Positions 1 through 6,559 of a stretch of 6,559 bases of DNA are shown here, one piece after another. This stretch comes from an uncultured Actinomycetes bacterium. Lineage in GTDB: Bacteria; Actinomycetota; Coriobacteriia; Coriobacteriales; RUG844. Positions within the stretch are counted from its first letter, which is position 1. Each line of letters opens with the position of its first letter. The DNA is taken from NCBI GenBank assembly GCA_900313875.1, contig OMSY01000053.1, forward strand, positions 1-6,559, given 5' to 3'. Under the pieces are notes generated by a model, which was given only the letters and a program-made list of their open reading frames with translations, made no database searches and was not told the origin of the DNA. The position numbers were made by a program, and so were the translations under genes.

Positions 1-2556
<2,556 letters not shown>

Positions 2557-2602
2557 GGGTCGTATCGTCATCCTATCTTGTGAGATCTGGTCGTGATCAT
2601 CA

Positions 2603-2629
2603 CCTGCCGGTCCTCTCTGACCGGGCAGG
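2603..2629 (-). promoter_or_regulatory. GC-rich hairpin in the secA upstream region
   Basis: An inverted repeat forms a stem of ten base pairs with one bulged base: on the minus strand CCTGCC(C)GGTC, loop AGAGAG, then GACCGGCAGG. It ends 46 bases before the secA ATG. Neither side carries a T-run, so it is not a classical intrinsic terminator. It may be a leader RNA structure, a processing site, or a U-tract-less terminator of upstream transcription. The structure is plain in the sequence; the role is inference. Confidence 0.55.
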
Positions 2630-2633
2630 CCAA

Positions 2634-2644
2634 ATAGACTCTAT
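2634..2644. repeat. 11-base palindrome ATAGA-C-TCTAT upstream of secA
   Basis: The two five-base arms are perfect around a single centre base. It lies directly beside the hairpin at 2603-2629 and in the only AT-richer patch of the gap. The minus-strand text here contains TAGAGT, which has four of six matches to a -10 box, but no acceptable -35 lies 16 to 18 bases upstream. Promoter function is therefore unsupported. Confidence 0.3.
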
Positions 2645-2645
2645 C

Positions 2646-2658
2646 ACACTGGAAGTGT
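2646..2658. repeat. Short inverted repeat ACACT-GGA-AGTGT upstream of secA
   Basis: Perfect five-base arms are separated by three bases, one base from the palindrome at 2634-2644. The size and spacing resemble a dimeric regulator's operator half-sites, but short arms like these also arise by chance. No regulator is assigned. Confidence 0.3.
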
Positions 2659-2805
2659 TCGTCCGGTGTTCCGCTGCGAACGACTGTCGATGGAGGGGGA
2701 ACTGCTGCCATCCCGTCATCTGGTACAGTGAACGGCCCTACTGCAGACCCCGCCCGGTCAGGACCTATCCGATTGCATGACGGCACCATCCACTCGACAG
2801 CACAT

Positions 2806-2826
2806 GGACCATGAGGGCTCATGTCC
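2806..2826 (-). terminator. Possible terminator hairpin after the unknown gene
   Basis: On the minus strand GGACATGAG, a two-base loop, and CTCATGGTCC form nine base pairs with one bulge; the core CATGAG-GG-CTCATG is a perfect six-base inverted repeat on the plus strand. It begins 17 bases after the stop codon of the 302-residue gene, where a terminator is expected. It lacks a T-run (ATGTGCTGT follows), so efficiency is uncertain and read-through into secA is possible. Confidence 0.4.
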
Positions 2827-2843
2827 CGCCACCGACGATGGGG

Positions 2844-3752
2844 TCAGGTCTTGTCAGCATCGGTCGAGAAGCCCGCATCGAGGGTGGCGATGACCTCGGC
2901 GATATGACCATTGGACGTGATGGGCACCGGCATGAAGGACACGGTACCCTCGACATCCGCGACCGAGAGTCCCTCGGGAAGGTCCGTGACCTTCTCACGG
3001 GTCGACTTGCGCTTGCGTCCCGACCTGGTCTCATCGAAGATCCGGTCGATAAGCCGTTCGCGGAACGACTCACCTGGTTTCGTCACCTGACTCGTGTAGA
3101 CGAGCAGCCTCAATGCACCATCTTCGGTACGGGCGGCGCTGACCGCATAGTCGGATGCCGCCGTACCGGTGACAGGATACGTCACCTCACCGGAACCATC
3201 GACGGCGAACGCGACGACACGCAGCGACCCATGGGCAATCGCCAGATTGCCATCCGGTGACAGGAAGGGCTTGGTGAACGCCTTCGCCGCGGCGATGTCC
3301 TGCTCTGCATCCGTGTCATCGGAAAACTTGGAAACGCAGGCGATGACCAACTTGTCCCTGCCCTCGTAGCAGAGGAGGGGAATCGAGACGTCCGGCCATC
3401 TGTCATCGGTCTTGCCAAGGAACACCCATGGACCATCGGGACCATCCTGCTCACGGAACGCGGACACCCTGCCATTGCGTTCGAACGCAAGACCGTAGCC
3501 GGGAACCGTATGCGAGAGCAGCTTGTAGTAGATGGCGTCGTCCCTTTCGTAATGGACGGTCATCCTCTCCGGCGTGATGGGAAGGGAGCTGCAGGAGGAT
3601 ATGACGTCGCCGGTCTGGACGATGGCCTCGTCGGCCACCGCACGCGCAGCCTCGCAGACGGAGATCATGGACGACTCCTGCATGCCGATGCCGACCCTGG
3701 CAGCATCGATCCCTTCCTTGACCATGTCTTCATCCACCATCATCAACCCCAT
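2844..3752 (-). CDS. Hypothetical protein, about 302 residues, co-directional with ftsH
   Basis: I do not recognise this protein. It has 302 residues if translated from 3752, is acidic overall, and shows no signal peptide or membrane segment, so it is probably cytosolic. The N-terminal 60 residues look mainly helical (VCEAARAVADEAI at 32-44). The middle, about 65-225, alternates short hydrophobic stretches with turns, suggesting a beta-rich fold; FLSPDGNLAIAHG (163-175) recalls a beta-propeller blade, but there is too little repetition to claim one. A basic patch, RSGRKRKSTREK, lies at 243-254. Cysteines are at 33, 54, 128 and 139. It starts 20 bases after the ftsH stop, suggesting co-transcription and perhaps coupled translation. 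The start is uncertain: 3752 has no good ribosome site, while ATGs at 3743 and 3740 follow GGGG, and 3725 follows GGTGGA. Codon choice resembles its neighbours, so it looks like a real native gene. Confidence 0.8.
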   Translation of the reverse strand: MGLMMVDEDMVKEGIDAARVGIGMQESSMISVCEAARAVADEAIVQTGDVISSCSSLPITPERMTVHYERDDAIYYKLLSHTVPGYGLAFERNGRVSAFREQDGPDGPWVFLGKTDDRWPDVSIPLLCYEGRDKLVIACVSKFSDDTDAEQDIAAAKAFTKPFLSPDGNLAIAHGSLRVVAFAVDGSGEVTYPVTGTAASDYAVSAARTEDGALRLLVYTSQVTKPGESFRERLIDRIFDETRSGRKRKSTREKVTDLPEGLSVADVEGTVSFMPVPITSNGHIAEVIATLDAGFSTDADKT

Positions 3753-3772
3753 CGCGATACGGCGTCATCATG

Positions 3773-5728
3773 TCATGCCGCCTGACCGAGTATCCTACTC
3801 ACCTGGTCACCTTCGATGACCTCTTCGTCCATCAGGATCTCGACGACCTTGCGCACATCCTCCTCGTGCTCCCCGAGTATCTTCTTCGCAAGGTCGTTGG
3901 CCTCCTTGAGCAACTCGCCCACACGGTCGGAAACGCGCTTGTCGTGCTCACCGGAAGGCAGTTTCATGCCATGCTCGTCATAGACCGACACCTCGAGCGA
4001 CCCATCCTCGCCGTTCATGGCGAAATCATCCGCCATACGACGCGCCAAGGTCGTCGCACGCTGCAGGTCATTGCTCGCCCCCGACGTCTCGATGCCGCAG
4101 AACATCCTCTCGGACACCCTTCCGGCGACAAGCGCCGCGAGTGTCTGGCTGAGCTTGTCGGCCGTCGTGATATAGGTGTCCTCCTCGATGTAGTACTGGA
4201 CGTATCCCATCGCCTCCTGACGGGGAACGATGGTGATCTTCTGGATGGGATCGCACAGCGGGAGCATATGGGAGACGATGGCATGACCAGCCTCATGGAA
4301 GGCGACCTGCTCCTTCTCCTCATCCATCATCCGCTTGGATTTCATGGCAGGACCCGCGACGACGCGCTCGGAGGCCTCCTGCAGGTCAGCATAGGTGATG
4401 CGGGGCGGAAGGCCCGTCTCGTCACTGTTGCGCACGGCCATGATCGAAGCCTCGTTCATGAGGTTCTTCAGGTCGGCGCCGACAAGACCGTAGGTATGGG
4501 CGGCGAGCATGTCGAAATCGATCTCATGCGCGAACGGACGGTCCTGTGCATAGAGCTTGAGGATCTCCTTGCGACCTTCCTTGTTGGGAGCACCGATGGC
4601 TATCGTCCGATCGAACCTCCCCGCTCGTTTCAGCGCCTCGTCCAGACGGTCGGCGCGGTTGGTGGCCGCAAGCACGATCACCGAGTCGGTCATCGAGAAC
4701 CCGTCCATCTCGACCAGAAGCTGGTTGAGCGTCTGTTCACGCTCATCGCTGCTGTTGATGCTCATACCACGCCGGCCGCCGACGGCATCGATCTCGTCGA
4801 TGAAGATGATCGAAGGCTGGTTGGCTCGGGCGAGGGTGAACAGCTCGCGAACCCTCTGTGCGCCGACACCGGCGAACATCTCGATGAAATTCGAACCCGA
4901 GGTGGCGATGAACGGAACGGAGGACTCACCGGCAAGCGCCCGCGCAAGAGCGGTCTTCCCGACACCCGGCGGTCCCTGGAGCAGGACGCCCTTGGGCGCG
5001 ACGGCACCAGCGCGTCTGAACTTCTCGGGATTGCGCAGGAAGGTCTCCATCTCGGTGATCTCCTCGATGGCCTCGGGGATCCCGATGATGTCGGAGAACG
5101 AGGCATCGGGTCGTTCGATGGAGAAATTGCTGCTCATGGAACGGCTGGTCGTGACCCGGTCCCCGGGGCGCAGGTTGCTGATGTCGATGGCACCGCCGCC
5201 ACCTTGGGGCATGGCGGCCATCCGTCGCCGTCTGATGAGCAGGATGACTATGATGAGCAGGACGACCACCTCGATGATGCCGATGGCGATCACCGTGACC
5301 ATGTACTTGTCGAGTCCTTCGGAGATGATGGGTTGATACGAGAACTCGGTGTCGGGAGCCACCGTTTGAAGATAGGTGGGATTGTAGAGTTCGGAGGTCT
5401 CCGGGGCGTTGGTGCGCACGCTGTTCACCGTGACCTCGCCTGCGAACATGTCGCTCACCGTGACCTCGTCGTTTGCGATCCCGGAGACGATTCCCGCCTT
5501 GGAGTCGAGGTTGACGCTCCGGAAAGACCCCTCACCGAGGAGGTTGATGAACTCCGAGGTGCGCACGGTCGCATATCCCTGCGTCTGGACATGGTTGCGG
5601 CTGCTCGTGGAGGCGTTGCGAAGCGAGAATGCCATGAAGCTGCCCATGAGCATGAAGAAGATGACGCCGAGGAGAAAACCCCTGTCACGTCTGTTGGAGA
5701 ACCTTCCGAACCGTCCCGATGACGCCAT
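3773..5728 (-). CDS. ftsH: FtsH-type ATP-dependent zinc metalloprotease, membrane-anchored
   Basis: FtsH hexamers extract and degrade misassembled membrane proteins and some cytosolic proteins. This copy has 651 residues. In order: a short basic N-terminus, membrane helix 1 (18-34), an extracytoplasmic domain of about 108 residues, membrane helix 2 (143-165) ending in RRRR, and a Gly-rich linker. Then come Walker A GPPGVGKT (252-259), pore segment MFAG (284-287), Walker B IIFIDE (307-312), and the second region of homology with arginine fingers R368 and R371 in RAGRFDR. The protease has HEAGH (478-482) and the expected third zinc ligand D554 in SGASND. All catalytic residues are present, so it should be active. 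Odd points are Val for the usual Thr in Walker A and a divergent stretch after 565 (MADDFAMNG where most have a YGMS-like segment), suggesting a lineage-specific paralogue. The start at 5728 has AGGTG four bases upstream; the in-frame ATG at 5920 lies upstream of the promoter and is rejected. Confidence 0.95.
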   Translation of the reverse strand: MASSGRFGRFSNRRDRGFLLGVIFFMLMGSFMAFSLRNASTSSRNHVQTQGYATVRTSEFINLLGEGSFRSVNLDSKAGIVSGIANDEVTVSDMFAGEVTVNSVRTNAPETSELYNPTYLQTVAPDTEFSYQPIISEGLDKYMVTVIAIGIIEVVVLLIIVILLIRRRRMAAMPQGGGGAIDISNLRPGDRVTTSRSMSSNFSIERPDASFSDIIGIPEAIEEITEMETFLRNPEKFRRAGAVAPKGVLLQGPPGVGKTALARALAGESSVPFIATSGSNFIEMFAGVGAQRVRELFTLARANQPSIIFIDEIDAVGGRRGMSINSSDEREQTLNQLLVEMDGFSMTDSVIVLAATNRADRLDEALKRAGRFDRTIAIGAPNKEGRKEILKLYAQDRPFAHEIDFDMLAAHTYGLVGADLKNLMNEASIMAVRNSDETGLPPRITYADLQEASERVVAGPAMKSKRMMDEEKEQVAFHEAGHAIVSHMLPLCDPIQKITIVPRQEAMGYVQYYIEEDTYITTADKLSQTLAALVAGRVSERMFCGIETSGASNDLQRATTLARRMADDFAMNGEDGSLEVSVYDEHGMKLPSGEHDKRVSDRVGELLKEANDLAKKILGEHEEDVRKVVEILMDEEVIEGDQVSRILGQAA

Positions 5729-5732
5729 GACG

Positions 5733-5737
5733 CACCT
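5733..5737 (-). promoter_or_regulatory. Ribosome binding site deciding the ftsH start
   Basis: AGGTG lies four bases before the ATG at 5728, at the register expected for the GGTG half of the AGGAGGTGATC consensus. The alternative in-frame ATG at 5749 has no purine-rich site. This supports 5728 as the start. Confidence 0.6.
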
Positions 5738-5768
5738 GCTCTTCCCCATCGCCGGCGAAGATGCCCGC

Positions 5769-5787
5769 TTCCGCGGAAATCGCGGAA
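5769..5787. promoter_or_regulatory. Inverted repeat / hairpin in the predicted ftsH leader
   Basis: TTCCGCG, a five-base loop and CGCGGAA make a perfect seven-base stem between the promoter and the ftsH ATG. The site can also be read as a ten-base palindrome TTCCGCGGAA at 5769-5778, or as a tandem TTTCCGCG on the minus strand. It sits about 10 to 30 bases after the expected transcription start and 41 bases before the ATG. It could be an operator or an RNA stem affecting translation; there is no T-run for a terminator. The role is inference. Confidence 0.5.
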
Positions 5788-5803
5788 AGACATCCAAGTT
5801 AAA

Positions 5804-5832
5804 ACTACAACCTCGACCTTGCTCGAAGTCAA
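5804..5832 (-). promoter_or_regulatory. Sigma70-like promoter for ftsH
   Basis: On the minus strand the -35 box is TTGACT (5832-5827, five of six matches), the spacer is 17 bases, and the -10 box is TGTAGT (5809-5804, four of six). Transcription would start near 5797, giving a leader of about 70 bases before the ftsH ATG at 5728. This is the best promoter match in the window and sits where one is needed, between two genes in the same direction. Confidence 0.6.
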
Positions 5833-5836
5833 GCAA
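5819..5836. promoter_or_regulatory. Inverted repeat overlapping the ftsH -35 box (possible operator)
   Basis: TTGCT, eight bases, AGCAA form a perfect five-base inverted repeat that covers the -35 hexamer, a position typical of repressor sites. A second, offset pairing CTTG/CAAG lies within it. The minus-strand text CTTGACT recalls the left half of the HspR-type HAIR site (CTTGAGT-N7-ACTCAAG), but the right half is absent. It is therefore not assigned to HspR. Confidence 0.35.
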
Positions 5837-5877
5837 ACGAACACTACGAACAGTCAACGATTTGACGCGTCGGCACC

Positions 5878-5904
5878 TGATGGGCACACCCTGAACCCCC
5901 ATCA
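5878..5904 (-). terminator. Weak hairpin spanning the stop codon of the regulator gene
   Basis: On the minus strand TGATGGG, a 13-base loop and CCCATCA give a perfect seven-base stem whose first three bases are the TGA stop of the BTAD gene. There is no T-run after it. It might slow or end transcription before the ftsH promoter, but a long loop and moderate stem make this a weak call. Confidence 0.25.
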
Positions 5905-6559
5905 ACGCCTCCCCTGCCATCTGTTCAGCCGTATCTCCTCATCCAGGCGCTGCAGCATACCCGGGGCCACCCGTTCGAACAGGCACCGCACCTCATCCGA
6001 AGGCGCCACACCATAGCCTTCGGCAAGTATCGATCGATACCGTCGATAGGACCGCGTTGCCGAAATCGTCTGCCCGTTGGAGAGCTGGGCGAGGATGAGC
6101 GACTCGTACGTGTCCTCGCGGTCAGGTCCGTACTCCACCGACTTGCGTGCGAACCAGAGTGCAACGGCCTCCTTGTCCTGCGCATATGCCACACGCGAGG
6201 CGTTCACCATGGCATCGACGAAGCTTTCCCGGTAGCGTTCCCGCGTACCCTCGAAATACTCGCTGTCGAATCCGCTGCCGAGAAGATCGCCCGTATACAC
6301 ATGCTCCAGCTCGGAGAACACCCCGATGAGCTCGTCGAGGGACGTGGTGCTGGATGAGATGAGCTTGCGCTGGAGCTCATCGAAGCGGAAGACGTCGGAG
6401 CCCACAAGCTTCCGGTTGAGGGCGATCGTGTTCTCGCGCAGGTCTATGAACCTGCGTTGTCCATCGTCGAGCGAAAGCGCCCGGCGCATGTTCCCCCAGA
6501 CTATGTAGAAGCTGTTGCGTGCCCTGACCATGTCCGAGGCCGGCCACATCTCGCAGAAC
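5902..6559 (-). CDS. BTAD/SARP-family transcriptional regulator, N-terminus cut by window edge
   Basis: The visible 218 residues run from the right edge to a TGA at 5902-5904. They begin with the end of an OmpR/SARP-type winged helix: MWPASDMVRARNSFYIVWG followed by NMRRAL matches the LWP...ARNSLRVALSRLRRAL block of this family. Next comes a bacterial transcriptional activator domain (BTAD) of TPR-like helices. Its typical features are YTGDLL, ERYRESFVDAM, A-x-x-A-R-K-S-V-E-Y-G-P at the helix hairpin, and YRRYRSILAEGYGVAPSDEVR near the end. Such proteins bind DNA direct repeats near promoters and activate transcription; some carry further domains, but here the protein ends soon after BTAD. 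The first ATG in the window (6549) is internal, because the frame stays open upstream and the winged helix is incomplete. Whether it controls ftsH is unknown. Confidence 0.85.
   Translation of the reverse strand, partial: FCEMWPASDMVRARNSFYIVWGNMRRALSLDDGQRRFIDLRENTIALNRKLVGSDVFRFDELQRKLISSSTTSLDELIGVFSELEHVYTGDLLGSGFDSEYFEGTRERYRESFVDAMVNASRVAYAQDKEAVALWFARKSVEYGPDREDTYESLILAQLSNGQTISATRSYRRYRSILAEGYGVAPSDEVRCLFERVAPGMLQRLDEEIRLNRWQGRR

Noticed and set aside
2572..2843. Sigma70 promoter for secA
   Set aside because: TAGAGT and TCTATT are possible -10 boxes, but the hexamers 17 bases upstream (CCGGAC, CGAACA) do not match a -35 box well enough to call one.
4557..5336. Plus-strand frame of 259 codons opposite ftsH
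   Set aside because: Its translation is Ser/Arg/Met-rich low-complexity text typical of an out-of-frame shadow in high-GC DNA, and it overlaps the conserved AAA+ domain of ftsH.
3770..5722. Plus-strand frame of 650 codons
   Set aside because: It is the codon-register antisense of ftsH; the sense strand carries every FtsH motif, so this is a shadow.
5818..5836. HspR (HAIR) or CtsR heat-shock operator at the ftsH promoter
   Set aside because: Only one half-site, CTTGACT, resembles HAIR; the second half is absent, and no GGTCAAA tandem for CtsR is present.
5729..5920. N-terminal extension of FtsH from the ATG at 5920
   Set aside because: The promoter at 5804-5832 and the leader hairpin lie within it, the sequence is not FtsH-like, and a ribosome site precedes the ATG at 5728.

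Overview
The window is about 60% GC and holds four genes, all on the minus strand. In transcription order (right to left) they are the 3' part of a BTAD/SARP-type regulator gene, a complete ftsH-type AAA+ membrane protease gene, a complete gene of unknown function, and most of secA, whose 3' end lies beyond the left edge. No tRNA, rRNA, CRISPR array, insertion sequence or phage gene is visible. The organism is most likely a high-GC actinobacterium. The SecA carries the extra segment after its AGRGTDI motif that is usual in actinobacterial SecA1, the neighbour is a BTAD regulator, and codon choice strongly avoids TTA, CTA and TCA. From remembered family sequences the SecA looks closest to Coriobacteriia (the Olsenella/Atopobium/Collinsella type), but that placement is inference.

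Layout. At 5902-6559 is the C-terminal half of the regulator (end of the winged-helix domain plus a BTAD helical domain). The 173-base gap 5729-5901 holds a well-formed sigma70-like promoter (TTGACT, 17 bases, TGTAGT), an inverted repeat lying across its -35 box, and a 7-bp hairpin in the predicted ftsH leader. The ftsH gene is called at 3773-5728, not from the more distal in-frame ATG at 5920, because the promoter lies inside that extension. The unknown gene follows ftsH after 20 bases (2844-3752) and is probably co-transcribed. A 17-base gap then leads to a hairpin (2806-2826), which may end this unit. The remaining space before secA holds two short palindromes and a strong GC-rich hairpin about 46 bases ahead of the secA ATG. 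SecA covers 1-2556 (852 codons, no stop in the window).

The genes fit a membrane and secretion theme: SecA drives protein export through SecYEG, and FtsH degrades misassembled membrane proteins, which can include jammed translocon parts. Whether ftsH, the unknown gene and secA form one regulated unit cannot be settled from sequence alone. I see no clearly novel system. The most promising leads are the unknown gene behind ftsH, the structured leaders of ftsH and secA, and the divergent C-terminal part of this FtsH.
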